A stretch of DNA of 26,809 nt, taken from NCBI GenBank assembly GCA_964506075.1, contig CAZDKO010000024.1, forward strand, positions 1 through 26,809, in the 5' to 3' direction. This document shows, one piece after another, positions 8,117 to 17,992 of this stretch (position 1 is the first letter of the stretch; each line of letters begins with the position of its first letter). The position numbers and the translations under genes were made by a program. The notes under the pieces were generated by a model. The model worked only from the letters and a program-made list of their open reading frames with translations. It made no database searches and was not told the origin of the DNA. This stretch comes from CAZDKO01 sp964506075 [NCBI: uncultured bacterium]. Its GTDB lineage: Bacteria; CAZDME01; JAYEMH01.

Positions 8117-9244
8117 ATGACAAAAAAAGTGTTCCTGAGTGTATTGGTGTTAGCGTTGGTTTTGGGGCTGCTTTTTGGCGCTTACCTTTTTATGCAGAAG
8201 CAGACAGAAAAACAAATAGCCCAGAAATTTTATCTGGCTGAAAATCTGGCCCGAGAAGGCAAATGGTCGGAAGCCGGCAGTTTATTTAAAGAAATATTTG
8301 ATAAATTTCCCGGCAGTACCAAGGCCGTTGATTCGCTGTTTTATTACGGCCTGTCACTGGAAAAACAGGGGGATAAAAAAGAGTCCGAGGCCGTTTTCAG
8401 CAGAATTATAAAAGAATTTCCCAAAAGCAGTCTGGTCGCGCCAAGTCTGATAGAGATAGCCGGATTCCATAAAGACGAAGGTAACCTTCAGGAAGCCGAG
8501 AAAATATATGAAAAAATTACCAGGGATTTTTCCGCTTCCGATTCTCTCGGTGCGGCCTGGCTGGGTTTAGGAGAAATTAACGAAAAATCAGATAAGCTGG
8601 CTGAGGCAAAAAGTTTTTACGAAAGAGTTTTAAAAGAATTTCCCGAAGGCGAATTACAATCATCGGCTCAAAAGCTCCTCGGTAATTTAACGGTCAAAAT
8701 GATTTTATCCTCTTACCCCATTGCCGGAAGTTTTGTCTACAAAGTGAGCGCGGGTGACACCCTGGACAGCATTGCCAGACGTTTTAATACCACGGTGGAT
8801 TTAATAAGAGAAGCCAATCAGATAGAAGGTTCGTCCCTTTCTATAGGCAGACGTCTTAAGGTTACGCCTTCTCAGTTTAACATCATCGTCAGTAAATCCA
8901 GGAACACGCTGGTTTTAAAATATAATGATGAAATCATAAAAGTTTATACGGTAGCTACGGGAAAATCAGGTTGTACTCCCGTCGGTGATTTTAAAATTGT
9001 CAGCAAGCTTAAAGACCCGGATTGGTATCGTTACGGCCGCAGAATACCCAGCGGTGACCCGGAAAACATTTTAGGGAGCAGGTGGATGGGCATCTCCGAA
9101 GAGAGTTACGGGATTCACGGAACCACTCTCCCGGAGACCATCGGAAGCCAGTCTACCGACGGTTGTGTGCGGATGCTGAATGAAGACGTGGAAGAGTTAT
9201 ACAAGCTGGTCACCATTGGTACAACGGTAAAAATAGTTGAATAA
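8117..9244 (+). CDS. Membrane-anchored TPR-LysM-L,D-transpeptidase
   Basis: This 375-residue envelope protein has four visible parts. Residues about 4-26 are a hydrophobic anchor. Residues about 35-195 contain TPR-like repeats ([21 protein letters not shown], then similar units spaced about 36 residues apart). Residues about 207-250 form a LysM domain ([21 protein letters not shown]) that binds peptidoglycan. The C-terminal domain is a YkuD L,D-transpeptidase with His334 in GIHGTT and Cys350 in STDGCVRM. YkuD enzymes form 3-3 cross-links or attach proteins to peptidoglycan. The usual S/T-H-G-C reads T-D-G-C here. The mix resembles a YbgF/BamD-like TPR joined to a LysM transpeptidase. GAGGAG near 8098 is the likely ribosome site, and accA follows after 11 bases. 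Confidence 0.9.
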   Translation: MTKKVFLSVLVLALVLGLLFGAYLFMQKQTEKQIAQKFYLAENLAREGKWSEAGSLFKEIFDKFPGSTKAVDSLFYYGLSLEKQGDKKESEAVFSRIIKEFPKSSLVAPSLIEIAGFHKDEGNLQEAEKIYEKITRDFSASDSLGAAWLGLGEINEKSDKLAEAKSFYERVLKEFPEGELQSSAQKLLGNLTVKMILSSYPIAGSFVYKVSAGDTLDSIARRFNTTVDLIREANQIEGSSLSIGRRLKVTPSQFNIIVSKSRNTLVLKYNDEIIKVYTVATGKSGCTPVGDFKIVSKLKDPDWYRYGRRIPSGDPENILGSRWMGISEESYGIHGTTLPETIGSQSTDGCVRMLNEDVEELYKLVTIGTTVKIVE

Positions 9245-9255
9245 GGAGCGCTGAT

Positions 9256-10227
9256 ATGAACGGAAGCGGATTAGATTTTGAAAAGCCGATAATTGAACTG
9301 GAAAGAAAAATTGAAGAACTTAAAAAAATATCTTCAAAGGAACGTTTAGAGATACAGAAAGAAATTATCCAGCTTGAAGAGAGGGCGGTAAAACTTAAAA
9401 AAGACGTGTTTTCTACTCTTACCGCCTGGCAGAAAACCCAGTTAGCCCGCTTAGCGGGGCGTCCTACCACTATGGATTATATAAATTATATTCTGACCGA
9501 TTTCGTTGAGCTGCACGGAGACCGGGCTTTTTCCGACGACCAGGCAATTGTTTCCGGCGTGGGAAAATTAGAAGGTTTTTCTTTAGTCATAATCGGTCAT
9601 CAAAAAGGGAAAAATACCAAAGAGAACTTAAAACGTAATTTCGGTATGCCTCATCCGGAAGGTTACCGGAAAGCCCTGAGAATGATGAAACTGGCGGAAA
9701 AATTTTCTTTGCCGGTGGTGACCTTGATTGATACCCCCGGTGCTTATCCCGGTATCGGGGCTGAAGAACGCGGACAGGCAGAAGCGATTGCCCGCAATTT
9801 AAGGGATATGTCCCGCATATCAAGTCCCATAATCGTCGTCATTATCGGCGAAGGAGGAAGCGGAGGGGCTTTAGGGATCGGGGTCGGAGATAGAATTCTG
9901 ATGCTGGAACACGCTATATATTCGGTAATTTCTCCCGAAGGATGCGCGGCTATACTCTGGAAAGACCGTAAAAAGGCAGAATTAGCGGCTGAAGCAATGA
10001 AATTAACTTCCCTGGACCTCTTACGGTTGGGGGTAATTGATGAAATTGTTCCCGAACCGTTAGGCGGGGCACACCGGGATAAAAAAGAGGCAGCCGAGTT
10101 CCTTAAAGAAGCTATCCTGAGGCATCTTAAAGAATTAAAGGATTTATCTGTTGATGAATTACTAAAATTTCGTTATAATAAATTCCGGAAAATGGGAGTT
10201 TTCAATGAGAAAGGAGAATCAAAGTGA
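9256..10227 (+). CDS. accA: Acetyl-CoA carboxylase carboxyltransferase subunit alpha
   Basis: AccA, together with AccD, transfers the carboxyl group from biotin to acetyl-CoA to give malonyl-CoA, the first step of fatty acid synthesis. The 323-residue length, the N-terminal helix [17 protein letters not shown], the [13 protein letters not shown] block, and [34 protein letters not shown] identify it. A clear AAGGAG ribosome site precedes ATG 9256. No accD is in the window. The stop overlaps the GTG start of the small basic protein (GTGA, 10224-10227), so that gene is translationally coupled to accA. Confidence 0.97.
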   Translation: MNGSGLDFEKPIIELERKIEELKKISSKERLEIQKEIIQLEERAVKLKKDVFSTLTAWQKTQLARLAGRPTTMDYINYILTDFVELHGDRAFSDDQAIVSGVGKLEGFSLVIIGHQKGKNTKENLKRNFGMPHPEGYRKALRMMKLAEKFSLPVVTLIDTPGAYPGIGAEERGQAEAIARNLRDMSRISSPIIVVIIGEGGSGGALGIGVGDRILMLEHAIYSVISPEGCAAILWKDRKKAELAAEAMKLTSLDLLRLGVIDEIVPEPLGGAHRDKKEAAEFLKEAILRHLKELKDLSVDELLKFRYNKFRKMGVFNEKGESK

Positions 10228-10484
10228 CTCTTCATAGAAGTTTAAGCAGGAAAAGCCAGGGCCAGCACCGTAATGTTTTAAAACGTTACGAAAAGATAAA
10301 AATTCTTAAAGAGAAAGACAAATGGGACGAGGAAAATCCCATATATTACGGACTGCCTAAAGTAAAATCTATTAAACTGAAGATAAAGAAGGTCAAAGCT
10401 GAAAAACCGGCTGAAGCTGCTGCTGCTGGCACTGCTGCTCCGGAAGCCAAAGCGGCTTCGACTGAACCGGCCAAGGGAAAATAA
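10224..10484 (+). CDS. Small basic protein of the PVC-type family with a low-complexity tail
   Basis: This 86-residue lysine-rich protein has [20 protein letters not shown] and then [20 protein letters not shown] recognise this pattern (basic start, RHRNVLxRxERI, then GLPKVRxIK) from a family of small basic proteins reported in Chlamydiae, Verrucomicrobia and Planctomycetes; its function is not known, and ribosome or nucleic-acid association is only a guess from its charge. The last 30 residues are Ala/Pro/Glu/Lys low complexity, encoded in part by GCT repeats near 10416-10440. GTG 10224 overlaps the accA stop by the sequence GTGA. The family link is from memory and is a useful lineage marker if it holds. 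Confidence 0.72.
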   Translation: MTLHRSLSRKSQGQHRNVLKRYEKIKILKEKDKWDEENPIYYGLPKVKSIKLKIKKVKAEKPAEAAAAGTAAPEAKAASTEPAKGK

Positions 10485-10518
10485 AAACCGTAAATAGCGT
10501 TGCTTGATTATATAAATC

Positions 10519-10546
10519 TTGACAAAAGATATTTCTGTGGTACTAT
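10519..10546 (+). promoter_or_regulatory. Sigma-70-type promoter for purA
   Basis: A perfect TTGACA (10519-10524) is followed after 16 bases by TACTAT (10541-10546). Transcription would begin near 10552 and give a leader of about 64 bases before the purA start. The promoter lies just after the small basic protein gene. Confidence 0.7.
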
Positions 10547-10564
10547 TTATAGGGTTTTGGCTAA

Positions 10565-11902
<1,338 letters not shown>

Positions 11903-11914
11903 CTGAGAAATGTT

Positions 11915-11943
11915 TTGACAATTTAGTTAATTCTTGTTATTTT
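11915..11943 (+). promoter_or_regulatory. Promoter for the tRNA-Lys/tRNA-Glu transcript
   Basis: TTGACA (11915-11920) and TATTTT (11938-11943) are separated by 17 bases and lie about 30 bases ahead of tRNA-Lys. Confidence 0.6.
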
Positions 11944-11970
11944 ATAGCAAAAATAAAAATTAAATTTAAC

Positions 11971-12046
11971 GGGCCGCTAGCTCATCCGGTAGAGCACCGC
12001 CCTTTTAAGGCGGGTGTGGAAGGTTCGAGTCCTTCGCGGCTCACCA
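11971..12046 (+). tRNA. tRNA-Lys (anticodon TTT)
   Basis: A full cloverleaf can be drawn. The acceptor GGGCCGC pairs with GCGGCTC, the D arm is GCTC/GAGC, the anticodon stem CCGCC/GGCGG encloses the loop CTTTTAA with anticodon TTT, and the T arm GAAGG/CCTTC encloses TTCGAGT. The terminal CCA is encoded (12044-12046). It is the first gene of a two-tRNA cluster. Confidence 0.95.
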
Positions 12047-12054
12047 GTTATTGC

Positions 12055-12129
12055 GTCCCCATCGTCTAGTGGTTAGGACATCACTCTTTCAAGGTGATGA
12101 CATGGGTTCGACTCCCATTGGGGACGCCA
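12055..12129 (+). tRNA. tRNA-Glu (anticodon TTC)
   Basis: The acceptor GTCCCCA pairs with TGGGGAC, the anticodon stem TCACT/GGTGA encloses CTTTCAA with anticodon TTC, and the T arm is TGGG/CCCA around TTCGACT. The discriminator is G and CCA is encoded (12127-12129). It follows tRNA-Lys by 8 bases. The T-rich sequence just after it (12130-12136) may help to end the transcript, but I see no clear hairpin there. Confidence 0.95.
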
Positions 12130-12278
12130 TTTTTTTAAACCGTATCTCGTATCCCGAAAGAAAATTAATTCTCTTACTGCCTCAATTCTATTTTTTTATC
12201 TTCCTCTCAAATTTTTTCCCAATTTTTATTGAATGATTGTTTTTTTAACGTTCATACCAGAGAAAAATCTTAATTTTG

Positions 12279-12307
12279 TTGCTAAAATTAAAGTCGTTGT
12301 ATATAAT
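12279..12307 (+). promoter_or_regulatory. Promoter for the minor pseudopilin operon
   Basis: TTGCTA (12279-12284) and a perfect TATAAT (12302-12307) are 17 bases apart. Transcription would start near 12314, about 33 bases ahead of GTG 12347. This argues against any start for the first pilin gene upstream of 12314. The gap 12130-12278 is AT-rich with nothing else recognisable. Confidence 0.7.
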
Positions 12308-12346
12308 AAATTCAGCTTATTTAATACATTATATGGGGTTTTAACA

Positions 12347-12739
12347 GTGGATAAAAAAGGGATGTCTTTTATTGAAATTATGGTATCCATAGTGGTTTTT
12401 GTAATATGTATAGGGGCCATTATGGCCCTGGTGAAACAAAGTACCGAAACGAGTTCTTCGGTGTATTACACTTATCTGGCTACAAATTTAGCTAAGAACC
12501 GGATAGAATGGCTGAGGGAATATAGAGTCAGTAAAGGTTACCCGGCTTTAGCTGACCTGCCTTCAGAACAAATTGATTATGTGGACATTGATAATGATGA
12601 TGATTTGGATTTTAAAAGAACGACAAAAATTGAGTATGGTTTAGACAGCACCAAAGCTACGGTAAACATTGAATATTCCGGGTCTGACCGGGTCAAATCA
12701 ACAGGGGTTGAATTAATAACTTTATTATTTGATTATTAA
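12347..12739 (+). CDS. Type IV pilin-like protein with prepilin signal (minor pseudopilin)
   Basis: This 130-residue protein starts VDKKGMSFIEIMVSIVVFVICIGAIMALV, a type IV prepilin leader with cleavage after Gly and Glu at mature position 5, followed by the hydrophobic assembly helix. The rest is a small globular part with an acidic stretch (VDIDNDDDLDF) that could bind calcium. I chose GTG 12347 because it lies just after a good promoter; the frame stays open back to 12233 but those codons lie upstream of that promoter. It fits the PilV/GspI-like small minor pilin position, directly ahead of a PilW-like and a PilX-like gene. The partner machinery (PilB, PilC, PilD, secretin) is not in the window. 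Confidence 0.82.
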   Translation: MDKKGMSFIEIMVSIVVFVICIGAIMALVKQSTETSSSVYYTYLATNLAKNRIEWLREYRVSKGYPALADLPSEQIDYVDIDNDDDLDFKRTTKIEYGLDSTKATVNIEYSGSDRVKSTGVELITLLFDY

Positions 12740-12742
12740 ACT

Positions 12743-14863
12743 ATGAACAGGAATAAAAATTCCGGATTTTCTTTTGTTGAATTTCTGGTGGCCATTCTTA
12801 TCGGGCTTCTTATTCTGGTGGCTATTCTTCTTATCTGGAATACGGTAGAAAAAAGCTGGCACGTAGAGAGAGTCTATTCACGGCTGATTTGTGACCTGGA
12901 AACGTTTGCCGAAAGATTCAAAAAAGAAATCGGTTCTTCCGATGCCAACGAAATGTTTTACTATCCGCAGAATGCCGCCACTTATACGGCTATAAGTTTT
13001 CCGGTGGCGGTTGATGATGACGGTGACGGTTTTATTGAGGTTGATACCGACGGGAACGTTACGTGGGATAAAACCTATATATACCACGTATATCAAACTT
13101 CTGATGGGGAAAGTCAGCTTCGCCTGACGCAGTTTTCGCCGCGCCTTAGTATGTCGGATGCCGACCGCCAGCGGCAGATAAATGAAGTGGTTACTTACGG
13201 AAAAGCTATTTCTTCTACTCCGAATGCGGCTAATTCTTCCACCAGATTTTTATTTACCTGTCCATCCGACAGCGCCGATAAACCCATTGAGCTAACCATT
13301 CAGCCGAATTATAAGGAATTTGACGGATATAGCGCGCAGACGGATAGAAGCGTGGAAATTTCTTTCGGTAGTGTGCCGCTGACAGCCGGCGAACATTATG
13401 TTACTTTTACCGTTACCGGAACGTCACAGGGAGGATATAGTTTAGGCCTTGATTCTTTTCGGATTTCTCCGAGCGGGGGTAACCGGGAAGGAGAGGAATG
13501 TACGGTTGATGATGATTCCGGAGACGATGTTTCCAATGAGGATATGGTCACTTTCGGCAGCTGGAACGGTAACCGCCAACTTGAATACCAGGCCGATGAT
13601 GAAGACGATTTTATAACTTTATCTTTTTATAACGACGAATGGATTGAAACTAATTTCTACCGTTGTTCGCCGTCAAACACTTTAATAGAATACAGTAATA
13701 CCGACGGTAACGGCGGTTCCACGGGAGTAAACGATTATGTGGTCAGACTAAGCGGTTATGGGGAAACCTGGAATGTCGGTGACCAGGTCGGCACTTCAGA
13801 GACAATCATAGATATTGTGACCCCCGTAACCGGACGGAACTACCGGAATATAATTTCTTACCAGGTAACGGATACCGAAGGCAGTGCGGTCAGGTTCCAG
13901 TTGAGTAATTACAGTAATGCGCATGATTTACATATAATTTCGGCGACACTCTTTGAACGCGCCAGCGGCTCTGACGGAATAGAGAGCACTAAGAAAATAA
14001 TAACTTTTTCCGGAAGCAGTTCCGTAACGATTGCCAGGAGCAGTTCTATCTGGTCAGACTGGATTAATTTAAGCGACATAGATAATTTCAATAAAGAGGT
14101 GGATTATCTGGTCAGCATTTTTATAAATAACACTTTCGCTATAGGGATGTCTTCCTGGCAGGCCGTTACGGGGGTTAACTCCTACGTAATAGAAAGTGAT
14201 ACCGATTATTCACAGGAAGCCGATTGGCCGGAAACGGCGACGGCCAACCCGGCTATTTTTGCTCTTAAATCAATAGAGGTGAGTTATTTTGCTTCCGGGG
14301 CTTTAACCTCGCAGATTTATGATACGGGACTGGCTAACCCGGATTACAGCACCCTTTCCTGGTCTATCGCTAAGAATAATTACGGCGACTACGAAAGCGG
14401 CGGATTAGGGGCTAATCTGGTAATAAAGTTAAGGAGCCACGACGATAAAGACGTGCTTTTAAACGATAATGATTGGAGTGACGAGGTTTCTATCAATACG
14501 CAGTCACAAACCGAAGGGGAGGCCGATATAAGCAGTGTAAGCGGCGGGCGTTACATCCAGTTTAAAGCCGAGTTAGATTCCCAGCCGACCAGCGGTCAAT
14601 ATAATTACGTTAAATCCTGTGTTTTAAAGAAGGTGGGGATTAAATGGCCGGGTGAGTCTGAACCGGGCAAGACCACGGTCGTGAATCTCTCCGGTTACAT
14701 TACTACCCGACCCGATTACGGTAAATTTTCAGTTGCGGTTGATGGTAAGGAATTAACCAAAGGTTTAGAGGTAAATTTAAAATTGACTAAAGACATAATG
14801 GGTGTGCCGCCGGTGAGCCGTCTGGTTAACGTCCAGATAGAACCGAGGAATACCGGCCGATAA
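12743..14863 (+). CDS. Very large PilW-like minor pseudopilin (706 residues)
   Basis: The N-terminus NSGFSFVEFLVAILIGLLILVAILLIW is a class III prepilin signal, with cleavage after Gly8 and Glu at mature position 5. The mature protein is far larger than a usual PilW (about 200-350 residues). Residues 91-101 read DDDGDGFIEVD, an EF-hand-like acidic calcium loop. Several beta-rich segments follow, such as PLTAGEHYVTFTVTGTSQGG near residue 215, which look like carbohydrate-binding or fibronectin-like sandwiches, though I cannot name a family. The composition is rich in Ser, Thr, Asp and Asn, as for an exposed surface protein. It starts 3 bases after the previous gene. A tip adhesin or pseudopilus tip protein is the most likely role, by inference. 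Confidence 0.75.
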   Translation: MNRNKNSGFSFVEFLVAILIGLLILVAILLIWNTVEKSWHVERVYSRLICDLETFAERFKKEIGSSDANEMFYYPQNAATYTAISFPVAVDDDGDGFIEVDTDGNVTWDKTYIYHVYQTSDGESQLRLTQFSPRLSMSDADRQRQINEVVTYGKAISSTPNAANSSTRFLFTCPSDSADKPIELTIQPNYKEFDGYSAQTDRSVEISFGSVPLTAGEHYVTFTVTGTSQGGYSLGLDSFRISPSGGNREGEECTVDDDSGDDVSNEDMVTFGSWNGNRQLEYQADDEDDFITLSFYNDEWIETNFYRCSPSNTLIEYSNTDGNGGSTGVNDYVVRLSGYGETWNVGDQVGTSETIIDIVTPVTGRNYRNIISYQVTDTEGSAVRFQLSNYSNAHDLHIISATLFERASGSDGIESTKKIITFSGSSSVTIARSSSIWSDWINLSDIDNFNKEVDYLVSIFINNTFAIGMSSWQAVTGVNSYVIESDTDYSQEADWPETATANPAIFALKSIEVSYFASGALTSQIYDTGLANPDYSTLSWSIAKNNYGDYESGGLGANLVIKLRSHDDKDVLLNDNDWSDEVSINTQSQTEGEADISSVSGGRYIQFKAELDSQPTSGQYNYVKSCVLKKVGIKWPGESEPGKTTVVNLSGYITTRPDYGKFSVAVDGKELTKGLEVNLKLTKDIMGVPPVSRLVNVQIEPRNTGR

Positions 14864-14875
14864 AAGAGAGGCGAA

Positions 14876-16072
14876 ATGTCAGCAGAAAGAATGTCTAAAC
14901 CGCTTAACCGAAAAGGAATTATTCTGATAACGACCCTGGCGGTTTTAATCCTGGTGATTTTTATCTGTATTTCTATGATGGGTATTATTATCAATGATAC
15001 GGCCGCGTTAAGAAGGATTACTCTTTCAACCCAGTCCTATTATCTGGCTGAGGCCGGGATAGAGGAAGCGATTAAAGAGATGAGCGCTGATTTTAATTAT
15101 ACGCCGACCGGTTTTCCGAAATTTTTGGGAAAAGGTGAGTATGACATAACCATTACGGCTAACCCCGATAACCCGGCCGTTAAATTAGTAACTTCAGTCG
15201 GAACGGTTAATGAGGTTTCTAAAGTCATCAAGGTTCAGCTTGAAAGATTGGGACCGGAGGCCTTTAATTTTCTGGCTTTAGGCGGTTCAAGATTGAAAAT
15301 TTCCGGCGGGTCGGTAATTTCTTCCCTGGAAAGTCCGGTCAGGGTCCATTCCAACAGCACCGACACCCGGCAATGGGTCTGGATATGGGAGCCCTTTTTA
15401 GGTTACTGGTCGGATGCCGCCCTGACGGTCGGAACTGATTTTTTTACCGGCACCGTTTACGGCGACGCCAGTGCCTGCGGCCAGGTATACGTTCACCCTG
15501 ATAATGGTTCGGTAAGCGGTGAGGTTGATAGCCAGGCGGCTTACGTTGAACTGCCTCCTTTTGACGATAACTTTTTCCAGTATTACTATAACCTGGCGGC
15601 GGAAGACGGCAAAGTTTATACTCCCGGCTGGCCTTATATTCAAATTTTTTCTTCCGACCCCTGTGTCGGAACCACCAATCACGTTGTCTATGTCCAGGGG
15701 GAGGCGCGTCTGGTCGGGACCTGGGAAATGACCGGTTGTATTGTCGCTACCGGTAAGATTATCATTAATAAATGGGCCCACGGCCGGATTACCCAGCATC
15801 AATACGGAAACCTGCCGGCTCTTATGAGTAAAGACTCCGATATTGAAATCTGGGACCCGAGTGATATTGAAGGGATGATTTATGCTGGCGATGAAGTTTT
15901 TATTGAATCTCTTTTTGGAAGCTACGGTCCTACCAACATTACCGGCAGTGTCTACGGACGCGGCGAGGTCAGACTTTCGGCGCAAACCAATATAACTTAT
16001 GTGCGGCCTAATCCGCCCGGTTTATCAAGCGATGAAGGCGGTATAAAGATTGTCTACTGGGGATTTCAGTAA
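14876..16072 (+). CDS. PilX-like minor pilin with a large C-terminal domain
   Basis: This 398-residue protein has NRKGIILITTLAVLILVIFICIS near its start, a prepilin-like helix lacking the usual Glu at mature position 5, and then SYYLAEAGIEEAIKEM, the hallmark of PilX-type N-terminal domains. The lack of Glu5 is typical of GspK/PilX subunits thought to sit at the pilus tip. The C-terminal 280 residues are beta-rich and end with repeated motifs such as IYAGDEVFIESLFGSYGPTNITGSVYGRGEV, suggesting a beta-helix or beta-sheet stack. GAGAGG lies ahead of ATG 14876. Its 3' end overlaps the convergent PP-loop gene by 7 bases. Confidence 0.78.
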   Translation: MSAERMSKPLNRKGIILITTLAVLILVIFICISMMGIIINDTAALRRITLSTQSYYLAEAGIEEAIKEMSADFNYTPTGFPKFLGKGEYDITITANPDNPAVKLVTSVGTVNEVSKVIKVQLERLGPEAFNFLALGGSRLKISGGSVISSLESPVRVHSNSTDTRQWVWIWEPFLGYWSDAALTVGTDFFTGTVYGDASACGQVYVHPDNGSVSGEVDSQAAYVELPPFDDNFFQYYYNLAAEDGKVYTPGWPYIQIFSSDPCVGTTNHVVYVQGEARLVGTWEMTGCIVATGKIIINKWAHGRITQHQYGNLPALMSKDSDIEIWDPSDIEGMIYAGDEVFIESLFGSYGPTNITGSVYGRGEVRLSAQTNITYVRPNPPGLSSDEGGIKIVYWGFQ

Positions 16073-17445
16073 AGTTTACCGTTTAATTCCTCAAAATATA
16101 TTTTTTTAATTTTTTCTCTTAAGTTTTCCGGCAGGCTTTCCAGCGAATGAGGTTTTAAAAAACTTTCCGTTAAAGATTTTTCCCTGCTTTGGGCTTCGTT
16201 TAAAAATCTTTTTTTAAATTTGTCTATGAGATACCCCCTAACCCCTCTTTTATAAGCTAAATAAAAAGCCAGTAATTGCTCGTCTCTGGCTTCCTCGCTT
16301 TTTTCGTAATTATCGGTCTCTCTGCCGGAGAAAAGGGTGTAAAATCTTTCCGAATTTTTTCCTAAGAGTCCCCGGGTAAAACCTAATTTTTGGGTGTTTA
16401 TGCCCCAGGCTTTCATAAATATGTAAAGGCGGGCGCATTTGGAGCAATTTAAACACCAGCGTTCTTCCACGTTTAAAGTGTTTAACGCGTCGCAGGAAAT
16501 TTCTAATTTACCGAGGGCCGGATAACGGTGGTGTAAAATTTTCATAATGGCTAAATTTGTTAACGGTTCAATGAGACTGGTGACGTTTACTTTATCCCGG
16601 GTGGCAATTTTTATAATCGCGTCCAGTTGTTTAGTTCCCTCAAGACTCTGGTCAAAAGAGGGGAAAGCCCGGTAGCCCTCTTTATTCATAAAAATAAAAT
16701 TCATGTCTTTCTGGTTACCCAGAATGATATATTTGGCTTTATAGAAGTGGGCAAACGGTAAAGCGATGAAACAAAAACCGGCAATCATATGGCTGTATCC
16801 GAGCGAAGATTCGTTTTTATGCCAGTATTCAAAATCATTCAAATTTTCCAGTTCGTTTTTAACCGGGAAACAGTTAACCCTGAATTTTTTTGATATCTCT
16901 TTAACCGTTTTAAGTTTCAGTTTATTTTCCACCCTGGAAACAGTATCATTTATATAAATACAAATTGGTTCCAGGCCGATTTCCCGGGCCAGGGCCAGCG
17001 TTAAAAGACTGTCCTTACCGAAAGAGAGAGGCAGAATGACTCTTTCTTTTTTCGGCAGGGTTCGATAGACGGGTTTTTTGATTTTTAAATCGGTAAATCG
17101 AGTTTCTAAATTCAGAAAATTCCTTAATATTTCCGAGGTGGAAATGTTATAGTCCTCAGTTGAAGAGGGGATGTCACGGATTATCATCAGTTTGAAAAAA
17201 GGCTTAAAAAGCGGATAACTGGTGTTATAGCTGATGTTTTTAAAACCGGAAACCAGAGGGAAGGTGGAGGTTAAAAGATAAGAAAGATTATCTACCAGAA
17301 AAGCTTTTTCCGCTTTGGGATAGTTTTGCCAGATTGGCGGCGGATAACTGAGATTAAAAATACCCTCTTTAATTTGCACTTTTAAACCGGTGTCAGTTAC
17401 GGTAAAAGAAAGTTTAGTCGGCGGATTATGTTCTATCTTTATCAT
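16066..17445 (-). CDS. PP-loop ATPase related to MurL-type epimerases
   Basis: This 459-residue protein has a PP-loop, SFGKDS, at residues 141-146 and the cysteine motif WCLNCSKC at residues 330-337. This pairing, with a long N-terminal domain of about 130 residues, recalls MurL, the ATP-dependent epimerase that makes UDP-MurNAc-L-Ala-D-Glu from the L-Glu form in Xanthomonas and some actinobacteria. The NGHVPVTAI and SNERSAS blocks I associate with known MurL are not present here (the latter region reads GNQKDMN), so it may be a sister family with another substrate. No MurD2-like partner is in the window. It overlaps the upstream yqeY by 20 bases and is probably coupled to it. It also meets the pilin operon head-on. 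Confidence 0.6.
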   Translation of the reverse strand: MIKIEHNPPTKLSFTVTDTGLKVQIKEGIFNLSYPPPIWQNYPKAEKAFLVDNLSYLLTSTFPLVSGFKNISYNTSYPLFKPFFKLMIIRDIPSSTEDYNISTSEILRNFLNLETRFTDLKIKKPVYRTLPKKERVILPLSFGKDSLLTLALAREIGLEPICIYINDTVSRVENKLKLKTVKEISKKFRVNCFPVKNELENLNDFEYWHKNESSLGYSHMIAGFCFIALPFAHFYKAKYIILGNQKDMNFIFMNKEGYRAFPSFDQSLEGTKQLDAIIKIATRDKVNVTSLIEPLTNLAIMKILHHRYPALGKLEISCDALNTLNVEERWCLNCSKCARLYIFMKAWGINTQKLGFTRGLLGKNSERFYTLFSGRETDNYEKSEEARDEQLLAFYLAYKRGVRGYLIDKFKKRFLNEAQSREKSLTESFLKPHSLESLPENLREKIKKIYFEELNGKLY

Positions 17446-17899
17446 TTTCCTCCTTTTTCTCTAATTCTTTTGAAACCAACATACTCACGACTTTACCGTC
17501 GGCTTTGCCTCTGGCTTTCTCCATAACGCTTTTTATGACCCGGCCCATGTCCTTTTTCCCCCGGGCTTTGTTTTCTTCAATAGACTGGATTATTAATTTA
17601 ACGATTTCTTCTTCGGAAAGTTCTTCCGGCAGGTATTTCTTGATAATGGCGAGTTCCTTCTCTTCCTTCTGGACTAAATCAGCCCTCCCGCCTTTTTGAA
17701 ATAATTCTATGGATTCCTGGTGCTGTTTGCCGAGCTTTTTAATGACCTGAATAATTTCTTCTTCCGGGAGGTCATTTTTCATTTTTTGAATGGCCGTATT
17801 CTGGAGGGCGGCTTTGATAAAGCGCAGGGTTTCTCTTTTTAAATCGTCTTTTTGCTTCATCGCTTCTTTTAAATCGTTTTCAATTTTTTCCTTGAGCAT
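17426..17899 (-). CDS. GatB/YqeY domain protein
   Basis: This 157-residue protein is a free-standing YqeY, homologous to the C-terminal tRNA-binding tail of GatB and GatE. RETLRFIKAALQN, QHQESIELFQKGGRADLVQKEEKEL, YLPEELSEEEI and GRVIKSVMEKARGKADGKVVS are the family signature. Its cellular role is unsettled; tRNA interaction is inferred from the GatB tail. A strong AAAGGAGGG precedes the start codon (reading the minus strand). The C-terminal charged tail extends past the usual end into the 20-base overlap with the PP-loop gene. Confidence 0.92.
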   Translation of the reverse strand: MLKEKIENDLKEAMKQKDDLKRETLRFIKAALQNTAIQKMKNDLPEEEIIQVIKKLGKQHQESIELFQKGGRADLVQKEEKELAIIKKYLPEELSEEEIVKLIIQSIEENKARGKKDMGRVIKSVMEKARGKADGKVVSMLVSKELEKKEENDKDRT

Positions 17900-17959
17900 T
17901 TTCCCTCCTTTGACGCTTTTTATACTGAATGAAGAACCAGTTAATCCGCTTAAATATTA

Positions 17960-17974
17960 ATGTTATTTTAACAT
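17960..17974. promoter_or_regulatory. Operator-like palindrome over the yqeY promoter
   Basis: ATGTTA and TAACAT form a perfect inverted repeat with a 3-base spacer. Its centre coincides with the -10 element of the leftward promoter (ATTTTA at 17965-17970 on the plus strand), a position suited to repression. No regulator gene is adjacent; the nearest one is the Lrp gene at 19478. Confidence 0.4.
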
Positions 17975-17992
17975 ATTAAACTTTCTTGACAA
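17965..17992 (-). promoter_or_regulatory. Leftward promoter for yqeY and the PP-loop gene
   Basis: On the minus strand TTGTCA (17992-17987) is followed after 16 bases by TAAAAT (17970-17965), upstream of yqeY. Its -35 box overlaps that of the rightward ferredoxin promoter. Confidence 0.5.

Noticed and set aside
12051-12236. Plus-strand open frame of 61 codons
   Set aside because: It lies over tRNA-Glu and low-complexity T-rich sequence.
12233-12346. Longer N-terminus for the first pilin gene
   Set aside because: The frame is open, but a good promoter (12279-12307) lies inside it and the prepilin leader needs to be near the N-terminus, so GTG 12347 is preferred.
15398-15985. Minus-strand open frame of 195 codons
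   Set aside because: It is fully antisense to the PilX-like gene, with no ribosome site or recognisable motif.
16050-16090. Bidirectional terminator between the PilX-like and PP-loop genes
   Set aside because: The genes overlap by 7 bases and no hairpin with a T-run is visible at the junction.
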